From positions 2,542,001 to 2,606,000 of the forward strand of contig JAGYXB010001324.1 of assembly GCA_022495005.1 (NCBI GenBank): 64,000 bases of DNA, in the 5' to 3' direction. The translations under genes were made by a program, and so were the position numbers. This stretch comes from Rhyacophila brunnea. Lineage: Eukaryota; Arthropoda; Insecta; Trichoptera; Rhyacophilidae. The notes under the pieces were generated by a model. It saw only the letters and a list, made by a program, of their open reading frames with translations. It had not been told where the DNA came from and searched no databases. Below are positions 12,925 to 24,616 of this stretch, piece after piece. How positions within the stretch are numbered: position 1 is the first letter of the stretch; each line of letters begins with the position of its first letter.

Positions 12925-13445
12925 AGCATTACATAATAAATACAAATTATAAAAATGACTTAATTACAAGTAACAACCAATATAACAAGAAAGTAGAAAA
13001 GATAGTATGTACTTATGTAGATATTAAAGTATAGCGATAAATACAATTATAAATTTAACATATTTAATACGTCCACAAACATGATATAATAATTATTAAA
13101 AAATTAATCAACCTTTATGGTGCCATCAAATAAATTAATTGCACGATACACAGCATCATGAAACATTACATCCGTCGTGCGACGGGATATCATGAAGACC
13201 GTAGAGTTACGAGTGATTTTGTTTTAATCTCTTCATCTTTTTATTCTATCGTAATAACAAATTATTACGATTAATAATAGTATAATATGCGTACAGTAAG
13301 TATCGGTTAGTAAGGTTATATTGGGTTGGGTTAGCCATGATTATATCAATTTGTTATGTGTTGTGATTTTGTATTTTTTCCTCTTTAATAAAATGTGTTC
13401 TTTTTATTCTAGCATCATCTTACAAAATAATAATATATACAGTTA
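12925..13445. other. No recognisable feature
   Basis: AT-rich sequence between a LINE fragment and a MITE; nothing supported. Confidence 0.4.
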
Positions 13446-13453
13446 GTATCAGT

Positions 13454-13820
13454 CAGTGAAGAAGGGTGGAGGTAGGTTGTTAAGATCCAACATAAATAGT
13501 GCACACACTTCAGTCAGTAAAACGTATTGGTTTTCATTGAAATAAGACTGTAATAATAATTATGTAGATAGTGTTTGTTAGTTTTTTTTTAATTCAATTA
13601 AAACCGTGCCTATACACGCCATAGTAGACAATAATCAAAAAATGTTCGTTTATTCATAAAATATCTAATATTATGTCATTAAATCATACATACTTTTGGA
13701 TATTTTATAGTTAAAAGATTAATTTTTATCGATTATGGTTTGGTTTAAGCAGAGTTTTAATTAACTAACCAGCACCATTTATGTCAAATCTTAAAAACCT
13801 ACTTCCACCCTTCGTGACTG
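13454..13820. mobile_element. hAT-type MITE family A, copy 2
   Basis: A 367-bp copy with a perfect 8-bp duplication GTATCAGT (13446-13453 and 13821-13828). The ends are CAGTGAAGAAGGGTGG and the complement of CCACCCTTCGTGACTG. It is shorter than the 561-bp copy at 5040 through loss of interior sequence. The intact duplication shows the insertion boundaries exactly and argues for hAT transposition. Confidence 0.9.
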
Positions 13821-13828
13821 GTATCAGT

Positions 13829-14960
13829 TGGTAAGGTTAGGCCAGTATTTTGAAACTAGTTTTTATATTAATAATTGTAAATCCAGTTTGCTCACTGAGT
13901 GGAAATCAAAGTAGGTAGATATCGAATACTTAACTATTTAAATTAAACTTTATATCGTGAGCGCTGCTTTCGAAATAAACATCCCTCGTCTTAATCTCGA
14001 GTTGGACCATTTTAGTTTTGCGAGGCTCAAATCTGTCGACGGTGATTACACTAAGCTGTGGGCATGCTGCTGTGTAATTGCAGGAAGCTCGTGCGCTAAC
14101 GAGCTGTAAAAAATTACACACGCTCTACAATTACACTACCATGTCTCACTTTAAAATGATAATGACGTATTTTGGAGCAGAAGCATTTTTGCGAGTGTCT
14201 AAGATGTATGAATGAAGGAAAAGGCAAAAGTTTCACATTTTCATTTGTGTATGTATGTATGAAAAATACAACTATAATTATGTAGGGGTCGTTGATGTGA
14301 GTATCGATGGTGTTGTAGATGAAAGACGATCGTGGTTATTCGTGATGATGGAAGAGTGAGAGTTTATATGATTCTAAAGCATTTTTTCCCAACGTGGGGC
14401 GTAATGTGAATGTTTCGTGGGTCAATGTGCAAATCGTTAATATTTTTGAAATATTTATTTTGATATTACAACCCTGACTTTCGGAGAAAAAGACGGCAGC
14501 ACTGTTATATTTTACTTTTGTTTATTATTTTTACTGAAAAATTGCAGGAATATGAAAGAAAAATTTGAAAATATTGTCTATTCAATTCTGAACTATCCTA
14601 AACGCCAAAACATAAAATGTTCAGGAGAGCGAAATTTAGAAATTACGAACCTTTAATTCGAGTTTAGTTCTGTAATATCAAAATATTGAAACAATATTTT
14701 TTGTGTTTCAAATTACAAATAATTTTAGAGAATTATTTCCAATTTCAAATGTATGAAAAATTTAATACATTGGTAAATAATGTCACTTGGGATACGTAAG
14801 AAGTGGCATGAAAATAATTGTTTCTTAAATTCAATATAATCCTATGCATTTACAGCATAGTACAGAAGTGACAGTTTTCACTTACACAAAATTGACATGG
14901 ACATTAGAAATGTTGACATTAATGATGCAGATATTTCACCAACCATTCGGTCAAAGTATA
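13829..14960. other. No recognisable gene
   Basis: AT-rich. The open frame 13930-14121 (minus) shows no motif. Near 14617 is a second copy of the word atgttcaggagagcg. Confidence 0.4.
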
Positions 14961-14967
14961 TTATTTT

Positions 14968-15157
14968 TAAATTCTAATGGATTTAATTTTTGTACTATTC
15001 CATTTGAGTCGTTTTTTTTAACCCCGATTTCGCCTTTCAGAATCTTCAGACACTGCGTACACTCACCAAAAGGCAAATACACACTGCTTGAAAATGCCGA
15101 AACGAAGGCGCAAAAACGACTCAAATGGAATAGTACAAAACGTAAATCCATTAGAAT
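14968..15157. repeat. Foldback repeat family I
   Basis: An inverted repeat with arms of about 45 bp. 14968-15015 contains attctaatggattt, tgtactattccatttgagtc. 15112-15157 is its near-perfect complement. The spacer contains aaaaggcaaatacaca. Half copies occur at 40630-40760 and 61140-61290. The overlapping opposite-strand open frames are a by-product of the palindrome. Confidence 0.65.
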
Positions 15158-15424
15158 TGAAATTCAAATTTCATCAAGTACCTTCGCTCGATAGTATTGA
15201 TATAATATTATTTTTATTTTTTTATGACAATAATTGTATGGTATGACCCGTGATTCGCAGACTCTTTTTGGTCTGATATTGGCAAAGCTGATTCATATAA
15301 TTTCTTAGGATTAATCTCTGCAATAATTATACTTTTCTTGACAAATATGTGTCTTGGCTCTGCTTTTTTTTATACTGAATCCACTTTAGATTCAACTAGT
15401 TTATCTTAGTTCCATCCGTTGCGA

Positions 15425-16712
15425 TGGTCCTATTTTTAAAAACTTTTACCGTGACTGAAGAAAAGTTTAAAAAATCTGCCCACCCCATTTCTTCAACTTT
15501 ATAAGGGACTCCGTTTTGTCCTGCTAAGCGTACCGCAGCATACCACTTTGCCGGCACGTAGATGGGGGGTCTCTCGAGAAACTCTCTCGATGACTGAGTG
15601 TACTGAATCGCATTCCATTTCGGAATGGCCTGACTCTATGAACTTTTGATTGATTACTTCCATGTAAGATATTTTTTGGAGAGACCCAAGACAGGAAATT
15701 GCCATATTTTGATTTCGATGTCGTCCAGCTGCTGTATCAGAGTATAAAACAACTCATTTGGTTGTAGTCGGCCAATTTCTAAAAAACTTCTACATGCAAC
15801 TCACCGTTTCTGCTGATTCCTTCTTGCCATCAACTTCGCTCCACGTATAACAAACAGCCTTCTTGTCTTTTAAGATGTACAATGTAAAATCAATTACTTT
15901 AATAATTAATTAGTATAAGGATAAAAGTAGGTACTTCCTTAATAAATATTATAAGGGTTCGTTGTGTTGTTGAAGGTGTAACTATGGCGAAACCTGAGCT
16001 TGTACCTGGCTCACCACAATAGCTCACTGTACACTGATAAGGTTACGGGAAGCCATGTATACCATTTTCAGTCTAAGCAAGACTACTGTGTTGAGCAGGG
16101 TTTAGCAAGGATAGCTCACTGGGGTTTGATAGGGTTACGGGAAGCCGTGTATACCATTTTAAAACTAAGCAAGACTAGTATGCTGAGTCAGGGCCAAGCT
16201 GGCCCAAGGTTAACTGATGTGTTTTCGAGCAGTATCTTTTCTGGGAAAGTATGCATCTTATTCGGTTTTTTCTGTTGCTTGGTCACTTTTATTCATGTGT
16301 GGGAATGTTGTGCGTATATTGCATTGATCTTTTTTAAGAAGATGTAAACCATAGTTGTAGTTTCTACTGAAAAAAATTCGATACATGCTCGATTTTTCTG
16401 GCTGTATGCCTTTTTCATCACGAAACTTTTTGTAATCGTCGTTCAATTTATTAATGGATAAACTAACTGGAAGATATAATCTTTTTGTAATCAATACGTT
16501 GACCTCCAGTAATGAAACTTAACGACAGGTATGCTTTCGATGTGTTCTCTAATCAGTTGCTTCGTGGTACTGGATTCGGGTTTCTCGGTCGTTTTCATTC
16601 CACGCTGATCTGGTGCAACAACTACATTATAAACTTTATCAAAAATAGTCTGTATCATTTGTTCTGATATCGATAAAGTTTTGGTGAACAAGTTTCGACA
16701 GACCTGCATTTT
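15425..16712 (-). pseudogene. DUF7869-type insect mobile gene, decayed
   Basis: Minus-strand fragments line up in order as one protein. 16709-16491 has QVCRNLFTKTLSISEQ, then APDQRGMK and HIESIPVVKFHYWRS. 16494-16258 has LYLPVSLSINKLNDDY, then a YRIFFSRNYNYGLHLLKKDQC block. About 15860-15790 has an AVCYTWSEVDGKKESAE-like stretch. 15755-15499 has LYSDTAAGRHRNQ, then FIESGHSEMECDSVHS-x-IE. This order matches my recollection of the insect multicopy family ending in a DUF7869 domain (YSD-x-C-x-GQNRN, GH-x-D-x-IE). Adjacent frames, in-frame stops and an inserted tandem duplication (16019-16195) show it is dead. The family assignment is from memory of motifs, not a search. Confidence 0.7.
16019..16195. 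repeat. 92-bp tandem duplication
   Basis: Two head-to-tail units with a 92-bp period. agctcact recurs at 16021 and 16113, and ggttacggg at 16041 and 16133. A shared tail contains gtataccatttt and taagcaagacta. It falls between two blocks of the decayed DUF7869-type gene and is not part of its reading frame. Confidence 0.75.
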
Positions 16713-16719
16713 ATTTTTT

Positions 16720-17335
16720 CCTTTGGGAAGTTAATATGTGCAGACTACCTTTTATTCCTTTACGCCTTTCTATGGCGATCTACATCGGTTTAACCGTGTG
16801 ATTTAATAACCAATATCTTTTGTTTGTTGTGTCAGCGTGCTCAGTGACGTCCCTAAACAAAATGCCGCCCCTAGGCAGCGCCAGAATACCGCCCCATTTT
16901 GTTATACAGTATTTTTTATCAACCTTTCATGACTCCAGTATCTGAGAAGGGTGTTGTTTGGATACATTACTTACAAAATATACCACTAAACCTAATTCAA
17001 ATGCCATCACTACTATAATAGACAATATTGAGAGCCCAAGGATTTAAAAATACTACACCTGACAACTTACATGTGTCATTGCTGCTCACCAAGGACGTGT
17101 CTTCCAAGGATAACGGAAGTAAACTAGACATTACGACCCCGATAAAAAATACCGCCCTGTTAAACCTATTATGTTAATTAAAACATTTTATTTCCAACCA
17201 ATGAGCTGGATTTATGTACTTATGTACGCGCGTTAGAAGTTATACTTCTTTGGCGTAACAAAACATAAACAAAACTTGTGATAAACACTAGATTCTTTAA
17301 CTAGCTCTTAAGTATCTTGTAAAATTACTCACTCA
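16720..17335. other. Possible hAT fragment, otherwise nothing
   Basis: Near 16852 the text cagtgacgtccctaaac, then tgccgcccctaggc, resembles one end of a hAT-type element. A partner end was not found; a weak echo (taccgccctgtt) lies near 17151. No gene is supported. Confidence 0.3.
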
Positions 17336-17337
17336 GG

Positions 17338-17715
17338 AAAAAGGACCGCTTATTGGAATGCCGTTGGTTTATTTCTATACACTTTAACTTATATCACTAA
17401 ATTATTTAATGGTTTCCCGTTGTTTTTATTTTTAAAGTACCAACTGTCACTTTGACGTTTAATAGATTGTTTACGTAAGGAATTGCAAATGGCAAAAATA
17501 ATAAATTCGCTGCTTAGGCAACGGAACAATTCTAAACTATAATATTATACTGTATAATCGTCACGATCGCAGTATCATACCGTGGCGTAAAGGTAGTGCG
17601 TTCGGCCGATAACCGAACAATTGGTGGTTCGAATCCAATCGAGTACGTTTTTTTTCGTGTGAAAAAATTAATTATGTGTTACATATCACACGCCAAAAAT
17701 ACACTCTTTTATCTG
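17338..17715 (+). repeat. tRNA-Ile-like repeat unit, copy 1
   Basis: The unit begins with ggaccgcttattggaatgcc and ends near cacgccaaaaatacactct. Both are repeated at 18616-18945. Within it, 17579-17647 folds partly like a tRNA. The anticodon stem is TTCGG/CCGAA (17601-17605 and 17613-17617) around loop CCGATAA (anticodon GAT, Ile). Box B is GGTTCGAATCC at 17626-17636, with a T stem ATTGG/CCAAT. The position before the anticodon is C instead of U and no acceptor stem is seen, so function as a tRNA is doubtful. Confidence 0.6.
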
Positions 17716-18615
17716 GCTTACAGAGCTTAAGGAAGACTATACAATGTTTAATGCAAATACGATCAAACGATGTATTTGGCGATAGTACATATTATTATTG
17801 GATTATATTGTATTATAGTTGAAACCCATGCAGTCGATGTGATCTGAATTTCACTTGGCACTCACGAGCAATACTTATATTATAAGAGTTGCAAATGTCA
17901 ATCGAAATCTCCCCGTAATTATTTGAAAATGGAAAACGATTTTGACAGCCGCTGCGAGAAAAATCGAAAACAAAAGACATTCTATGAAAAAAAATGGTCG
18001 CCCAAAAAATCCGCGCATGCGCATTTCCTCACTATAAAATATCGTAGGGGTATAAACCCCCCCTCGCCGGTGGATCCGGCTCATTTAAAATTTGCACATC
18101 GAAGTCACCGGAACTCTGACAACTGTTTTGATTTTCTTTTGAAATAATTTGCTAGAAAAGTAGAATTTCCCCCACAATACGTACATTATAGTAACTTTAA
18201 TATATATTTCGGTATTTTTTTACTAAAAAATTTTTTTTTTGATAACAGCATTTCGTTCACGTACCTTGAATAATATTTTGTTTTGTAATATTAATATTAT
18301 TACGTAACAAAATGTATAAAATGCAATAATAATAACATTACTAATCTCTTATAGGCGGAGCATATAGGCACCACAATAAACATAGTTTTTTCCACAACGA
18401 ATAATTTTCTTATTAACACAATTATGACGAAAACGATTAAATCTGGAAAACTTTTAAAAATAATCCATACTCCTTATTCTATGGGCACTATGGACGGCTA
18501 TGATCACGTCATTGCGCGAGACGTCATGTTTCAGATTTGTCAAATAATAAAGTATGATATAAGATAGTATTGACGTTTTAATAGCCCCATATCAATAATA
18601 TCAATAAAAACTAGA
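17716..18615. other. No recognisable gene
   Basis: Open frames overlap on both strands at 17875-18147 around a GC-richer patch (gcgcatgcgcatttcc, then ggtataaacccccc). No domain is visible. TATA-like words there lack an initiator at the right distance. Confidence 0.4.
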
Positions 18616-18945
18616 GTAAAGGAGGACCGCTTATTGGAATGCCGGTGGTTTATTCTAGACACTTAAAGACAACTTTAATTATTTCTCGTTGTTTTATTTT
18701 ATTTTGGCCAACAATAATTCGTTACATATAATAATAAATTCGCTGCTTAGGGAATGGAACAATTCTAAACTATAATATTATACTGTATAATAATCACGAT
18801 TGCATTATCATACTGAGGCGTAAAGGCAGTGCAGTGCGTTCGGCTGATAACCGAACAATCGTGGTTCGAATCCAATCGAATGCGATTTTTTTCGTGTGAA
18901 AAAAAATATGTGTTACATGTACACGCCAAAAATACACTCTGATCT
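18616..18945 (+). repeat. tRNA-Ile-like repeat unit, copy 2
   Basis: A shorter copy of 17338-17715, about 1.28 kb downstream in the same orientation. The anticodon stem and GAT loop are kept (one change, CTGATAA), as is box B GGTTCGAATCC at 18863-18873. The D arm has gained a few bases (gtgcagtgcg). Conservation of the tRNA-like core against a drifting body suggests a SINE-like unit or a duplicated locus. Confidence 0.6.
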
Positions 18946-18967
18946 GATTTTCCAAACGCGCATAAAG

Positions 18968-19067
18968 TCTTGCGAAACTCAAACGTATAACCGTGTGTAT
19001 CATATCCCAAAAAAGACATTGTCTACGAACATTTTACACACGGTTATATGTTTGAGTTTCGCAAGAC
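18968..19067. repeat. 33-bp stem inverted repeat
   Basis: gtcttgcgaaactcaaacg at 18968 and its complement ending at 19067 form a long, nearly perfect stem around a loop of roughly 33 bases. It lies directly after the second tRNA-like unit and is followed by a GC-rich stretch (gccgccgcgccgccccc). It could be a tiny foldback element or a hairpin RNA precursor. Nothing shows transcription. Confidence 0.6.
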
Positions 19068-19104
19068 GCCGCCGCGCCGCCCCCGCGCAACCACTACGTT
19101 CTTG

Positions 19105-19650
19105 CACTTAAGATCCGCGATAAATAGTGAACATTAGACTTTGTCAGTCATATGTATTTGTTTTTATTGAACTAAGACAAGGTAGGTACAATTCGCAACG
19201 TGAGTGTAAAACCAAGGCATCTGCAAATTTTTCAATTTTAAGATTAAATGCAAAACAACTGCAAAAGTCGTGAACCTGATAATGTAAAAGTGATGTAACT
19301 CAAAAAACATGCAATATAATGTAGATATAAACCAAACATTATGGTTGTTTTTAGAAACTCTATTTCTCCTAACAAAACAAAAACTTCAAACCCTAATATA
19401 TCCAAAATATGTCTTTTGCAGATACCTTGGTTTTACGCCCACGGTGCGAATTGTATACAGATGTTATTGGTTAGTTTTTAAAAATCAATTATTAAGCCCT
19501 GGCTAAACCAAACCATAATAATTTTGGTATATTTTGGTCGATACGACAAAACTGTGCACACCTTTTTATTCATACTTATTTGTTTTCGTTAGATTAACAA
19601 TACAACATATTTTTGGTATTTTTTTTTCAATTCATTAACGGCCCACATGC
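19105..19650. mobile_element. hAT-type MITE family A, copy 3 (degraded)
   Basis: Recognised by ttaagatccgcgataaatagtg, then gtcagtcatatgtatttg and the inner aaccaaaccataataat. The left CAGTG end has been replaced by GC-rich sequence and the right end is missing, so the target duplication cannot be read. Confidence 0.55.
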
Positions 19651-19659
19651 TCAGCGTAG

Positions 19660-20130
19660 GTCAAAATGGAGCTTTTATGGTATTTTCAGAGCATAACCCT
19701 GGACATTCCTTAAACGTTGTAGATAATCTATTTACATAATTTTGAAGCCTTATTATCCTTTATATTTATTTTAAGCATTTGATGACTGCATAAAGTATTT
19801 TTATTACATAAAATAGTATTCTTTTAAACCTCTCGATCTAAAAGCTTAGAATATAGTCATATTTCAGTACATACATGTGCAGTGGTGTTATTTTTTTAGA
19901 TTTATTAATTTTTTAACGCATTTACAAAAATATTTTATACTTATTCTTTTTGATCATAAATTTGACAAGAATTAGGCATTTTATTATTCAAAAAATAGGC
20001 ACGATTAACACATTTGAAGATAATTCTAAAGGTACTGATTATAAGCTATGTTTTTGACCATTTAAATGTGATAAACATCCTACGAATATTGTTTACTTTA
20101 TAATAAATATTGACCTAAGAATAAGGTAGT
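19660..20130. other. No recognisable feature
   Basis: AT-rich sequence with no supported gene or repeat edge. Confidence 0.4.
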
Positions 20131-20139
20131 ATTTTTTTG

Positions 20140-20400
20140 AAATACGCCATTTCTATTAGCATTTCCCAGTGGCCAAGCTACAACATACGGCCATAGCCAT
20201 AAATTAACAAATGATAAATGAAGTAGGGAGTATGATCGTGTTAACGCGCGTGTTTGAATGTGAGTAAGGGAGGGTCGTCCACGACAACGGAACCCTTGAG
20301 GCTGTGCCACAAGGTTACGAAGTGTCGCACTCTTTGGCGGCATCCTACATCCGACATGTCCCAGTCACCTAAAACGTCTCTTCATGATTACGTCAATCAC
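20140..20400 (-). pseudogene. LINE reverse transcriptase 3' fragment
   Basis: The minus strand encodes MPPKSATLRNLVAQPQGFR and then RCRGRPSLT, matching the fragment at 12454-12920 (MPPKSAALRTLVAHPQGFR). The trailing segment, tggccactgggaaatgctaa on the plus-complement, also parallels the other copy's 3' tail. Frames are broken on both sides. It is a short dead copy of the same LINE family. Confidence 0.7.
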
Positions 20401-20464
20401 CGAAGGCTGCTGTATTTGTTTTCTTTATTTTTTTCTCTCAAATTAATTAAAAATCATTATTTTT

Positions 20465-20520
20465 GGAGAAAAGTGGAGTTAGCTGGTTTGCAGATTAAGT
20501 ATTTGATATGCATGTAGATA
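20465..20520 (+). repeat. Family D end fragment
   Basis: agtggagttagctggtttgcagatt matches the ends of family D near 39690-39720 and, inverted, 59000-59030. Only this short end is present. Confidence 0.45.
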
Positions 20521-21280
20521 AATCTAAAAAATCTATTATGAACTCGATCCAACTTCATCATGTGGACGGACCTGTGAGGACTCTTAGTAATGCTGGCATA
20601 TTTAAGAATACTAAAATATAATATAATAAAATCTACTACCTGACTAAAAAGAAACTTGCCAAATTAACCTGTTAACAAAACCAAATTATTAGTTTTTCTT
20701 TATGATTATTATGGTTCTCTGAAAGTTTTTTGAGTTCTTAAATAAATGGCAGTAGCGTGCAAGTAATCTGTCCGGGGAAACAAGTTTCTGGTGGATTGAA
20801 AACTTTCATCGTCGCTCTTTGTCTTTGTCCGCTGACAACTTGATACAAAGTTGGACTTACGAGTCCTTAATTCTCCCTCTCACACTCCGCTACTGAGCCG
20901 ACTAACTGCAGTGATTTAAAAAGTAGTTTTTTTGCTGCGGTAGGTTTTAGTTACCTGCATTATTTGAAAGTTTTCTTTATTTAAAACTGCAGTTTAGATT
21001 TAACGTTCCACGCTATACAGTGTCAGATATAATATGGTTAGTTCATTACTGCAATAAGGTTACTCATTCTATTTTATTAAGTACGGAATGTGATGCATTC
21101 ATTCCTTTTTTTATACAAGACAATCAGTAGGTAACACATTATTTAATAATAACCGTTTCTATTTCGTCGTTTACCTACTTGTTAAAACTTCCGATATGAA
21201 AAAATTACAATTGTACATGAGAAAAAAATTGCTTTATAAAACACTGATTGAAAGTCGGGTCTCATTAATGTTTTTAATTG
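20521..21280. other. Possible hAT remnant, otherwise nothing
   Basis: CAGTAGCGTGC at 20750 and its approximate complement near 20893 (ccgctactg) could be ends of a 145-bp hAT remnant, but no target duplication flanks them. No gene is seen. Confidence 0.3.
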
Positions 21281-21287
21281 TCTAAAT

Positions 21288-22128
21288 CAGTGATGGCAAA
21301 CCTATGATACGCGAGATGATTTTGCATGGTACTCGTACGCAAATGTGACTAAAAAATATTTTTTTTACAAAAAAGTTCTTATATTACATACCTAATATTA
21401 AAAAAATAATGACCACATAGTCATGCGTATTTTTTTCGGTTTTTAAAAATATTTTTACCAATAATATTTACCAATCAATGTGGAAACTACGGAATTCATG
21501 TATAAATAATGACAGATCACATTGTATAAAAAATAGCAGCATCAAGAATAAGAACTACATTTATTGAAAATATATAATTGCATAGTTCGGTTTTTAGGCT
21601 GTTTTGTGCGTTACACATAGTATTATCACACTGACTTGATCAGGCGGCGGGAGAAACCGCGAGGCGGACCTTTAATTCTGATCAATTTATTGTGCTTGAG
21701 ACCACTGTAATGAGAGAATTCCACATCAGATCGAAGAAGTTCTGGTATCAATTTGTGTGTAAAAAACAAAGTAATAAAATTTCGTTTCCACCCACAAAAA
21801 TCGCTGTACCAAAATAAAAAAGAAAAACTTGGTAGAGCTAGTAGCAGTAATTCTGTCTGACAGTTTTATAATAATTAGTGGTCTGTAATGTGTAACCACG
21901 ATCTCTTTGAAAATTTTAAAAACAAGAAAAAAATATTTAAAGAACAAAAAATATGCCTTCGGCTAGAAACACAGTGAAAGATCTCAAGAACTCAATTATG
22001 ATTTTTAAACTTCTTTAATAAAATTCTTTAAAACCATGTTTATCATTTTTTCCCACATCGGCACGTCATACAGTCGAAAAATCGTGTTTGGGAAATTTTG
22101 GCACGCTTACGTAAAAAGGTTGGCCAAC
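21288..22128. mobile_element. Non-autonomous hAT element
   Basis: The left end CAGTGATGGCAAACCTATGA follows TCTAAAT (21281-21287). The same TCTAAAT recurs at 22129-22135, just after a right end carrying the weakly inverted ggcacgcttacgtaaaaagg and ttggcca. The left end resembles the common insect hAT end CAGTGATGGCAAACC. The right terminus appears to have lost its last bases. The interior (841 bp) has no transposase; the open frame at 21726-21947 shows no motif. Confidence 0.6.
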
Positions 22129-22135
22129 TCTAAAT

Positions 22136-22856
22136 AGTTTGGTTTATTTAAATAAGAGATAATGGAAGGCTTATCACTTTGGAGTATTTTTAATAAGTGC
22201 AGTGTACTGAGTTTCAAAGAGACCCTCTGAAGAATCCATGTGGCTCGTCAGTTTTCTAGTATAATCTGATATAAATTAGTTATAATTTATTATTAGTGAC
22301 ATAAAATATTAACAGTTTTACTATAATTAGAGATCTAACATAAAAAACGTAAAATATAAAAACAAAATATTTAAAAACTGTCACATCGTAGATTTTAACA
22401 ACTTAACGGCAATATAAAATGCTCTGAAAAAGTAGATAATAAAAGCTATCTTGGTATCATTATGTAGATATATGAAATATGTCTACCTGAAAATGTGCAT
22501 TCTCCCTTTATCATAACACTTCATCTTTGTATTGTCAGAGGGCTGGGTGGTTTAGAATATTTAGTGTAGAAGAGAATAGCTTTCTTTTTATGGTATTTTG
22601 GTATCTCTAGACCCGCGGTTTGAACGACAACGTCCACACACGAAGATAATAAATTTATAGTTTTCTTTTTATCTACACTTTTTTATATATTTTACTACGA
22701 CAATAATTGATCGAATAAATTAAAATGGCATTACCAAATATTGTGCTTTCATTGTATAATAACCGTAGTCTTAAAATATTTGCCCGTTGTCTTGATAAAA
22801 GGATACCCCCCTCTCTATCCTCTGCTAGAGCAACGATGTATCAGTATACAGTTAGT
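22136..22856. other. No supported gene
   Basis: An open frame begins with ATG at 22725 and reads through a plausible protein start, but it runs straight into the inverted-repeat element at 22857. Any original exon would be truncated there. Nothing else is seen. Confidence 0.35.
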
Positions 22857-23233
22857 CGGCTCTCGCGTCTAAACTCGCCTCGTCTGCAACATGTGGAATT
22901 CTTCAAATTGACGTCATCGTTATTCAATAAACACACGTTGCCAAATGGAGCTCCGCAGAGTTGTTGAATGCAACTTTTTAGTTTAAAAAAAACATCTAGT
23001 GCTGCTATCAACAAATCACATAATGAACGCGTATGAATACCTACAAATTAGTCATTTCTATAGCAGCTCGCCGATCGCCGCATCCAAATATCTATACGTT
23101 TTGAGAGGTTACGTGCGACTGTCGCTAGGAAGATGTGCTCGGTCTTCATATTATGCAACACCAGATTGACATTCCTAGAATGTTTGATTTATGGCTGTGC
23201 GGCAGACGAGGCGAGTTTAGATATAAGAGCCGG
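22857..23233. mobile_element. Inverted-repeat MITE, 377 bp
   Basis: Terminal inverted repeats of about 30 bp: CGGCTCTCGCGTCTAAACTC onward at 22857 against the complement of gcgagtttagatataagagc ending at 23233. The ends are much richer in GC than the surroundings. No clear target duplication is visible and there is no coding capacity. Confidence 0.65.
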
Positions 23234-23686
23234 CGTAAAATGGAAAACATATTAAAAACAAAATAATGTTGATAACGTATTCATAAACATGGAATGATAC
23301 TTTTATTCACATCACGGTAGGTATTTTTAAAAAGTATTTCGCTCTTTCTAAGAAAACAAAAATATTATTTAAATCCCAAAGGCAATACGACGATACGACA
23401 AGAATAACAAAACGTAAACCTTTTTTTTCTAATTTTCCGTATTAAAAAAACCAAAACAGCATAAAAAAGACTTCCTGCAAAGGAATATTTTAAATGTTGC
23501 AACTGCTTTAAATTCAGCCAGCGAATGGAAAAGCGTGAAAAAAATGAGTCCGCCGAGCCAAAATAGCGTAACGTACACTTTTTTAAAATACGAGTTATTA
23601 TAAAATAGATAATATTATAAAAATGCGTCAGCATAAATTTATTCCGTGATGAAGTTACAATTTTTTTTTTGGTATGGTTGTTAGAA
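23234..23686. other. No recognisable feature
   Basis: AT-rich. The 89-codon minus-strand open frame at 23365-23634 is lysine- and phenylalanine-rich low-complexity translation with no motif. Confidence 0.4.
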
Positions 23687-24312
23687 GTGGCGAAGGGTGG
23701 AGGTTAGATGTTAAGATTCAACATAAATAGTGCACACTAAACTATGTCAGCCATATTTGTGTCGCTCATTTTAAAATCAGCTAAGTCCACATTTAGGTAT
23801 TTTTGACTTTTTTGTGAATTGCTGAAGAACTACTGCTATCTAACATTTCTGCCATATCAAAATCTGGAATTTATTAATTTTAAATATTCTATACTCGAAA
23901 TAATATACACTTTTACCCTTGGGACTGTATTTGAGAAAACAAAAAGCTGTTTTTGGCTGATTTTGAAATCTAGTGACACATTTTTATTTGTTTTCACTAA
24001 ACTAATAATACAATTTGCAGATTTTTCTGGTTAGTTTTTAAAATTTAATTAAACCCTGCCTTAGCCAAACCATAATAGTTTAGATATGCAATGGGCGATC
24101 CGACAAAAATAGTGCACGCTTTTTAAGTCATTTTTATTTTTGTTTTCGTTGAATTAAGAACATTACACACGGTGTTGATCAGTTTTTAATTCATTGAGAC
24201 CTGTCTACAAAAAATATTCTTCTATCTATAAAATATTTAAAAGTATGTATGATAATGCTTCAATGACATAATTTTAGATATTTTATTGATAAAATGAATT
24301 TTTCTTCTGGTA
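23687..24312. mobile_element. hAT-type MITE family A, copy 4 (partial)
   Basis: The left end agtggcgaagggtggaggtt at 23686 is well kept, followed by the family signature tagtgcacactaaact. The interior inverted pair around tctataaaatattta is present. The right terminal repeat is absent: sequence drifts into gtagatggaagtatcgcc near 24310. Confidence 0.6.
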
Positions 24313-24610
24313 GATGGAAGTATCGCCTTAATGAGGCAGACAAGAGTACGTGATGTAATAATTATAGGTCGCTAAGCAGAAAAATAGCATTAAAACTTAC
24401 CTCATTTCTTGTCGATATTTAAATAAAATTGTAGATCAAAATAACTGTTTTTTGCTCTTATTATATTGTTGATGATAACTTTTTAGGAAATTGTATAATT
24501 ACATAAATTGTTAATACACTAGTTTAAGTGACTAAGTGATACAATTACTTACTATATTATTCCATATTGAAATACTCCTTTACTGTCGTAACATATAAAA
24601 TAAGCTTTTA
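24313..24610. other. No recognisable feature
   Basis: AT-rich sequence leading up to the GC-richer open frame at 24617. Confidence 0.35.
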
Positions 24611-24616
24611 TTCAAC

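Noticed and set aside
17579..17647. Functional tRNA-Ile gene
   Set aside because: The anticodon arm and T arm fold, but U33 is missing and no acceptor stem pairs. A diverged second copy nearby shows it is part of a repeat.
20750..20893. Small hAT element with CAGTAGCG ends
   Set aside because: Inverted ends match only over a few bases and no 8-bp duplication flanks them.
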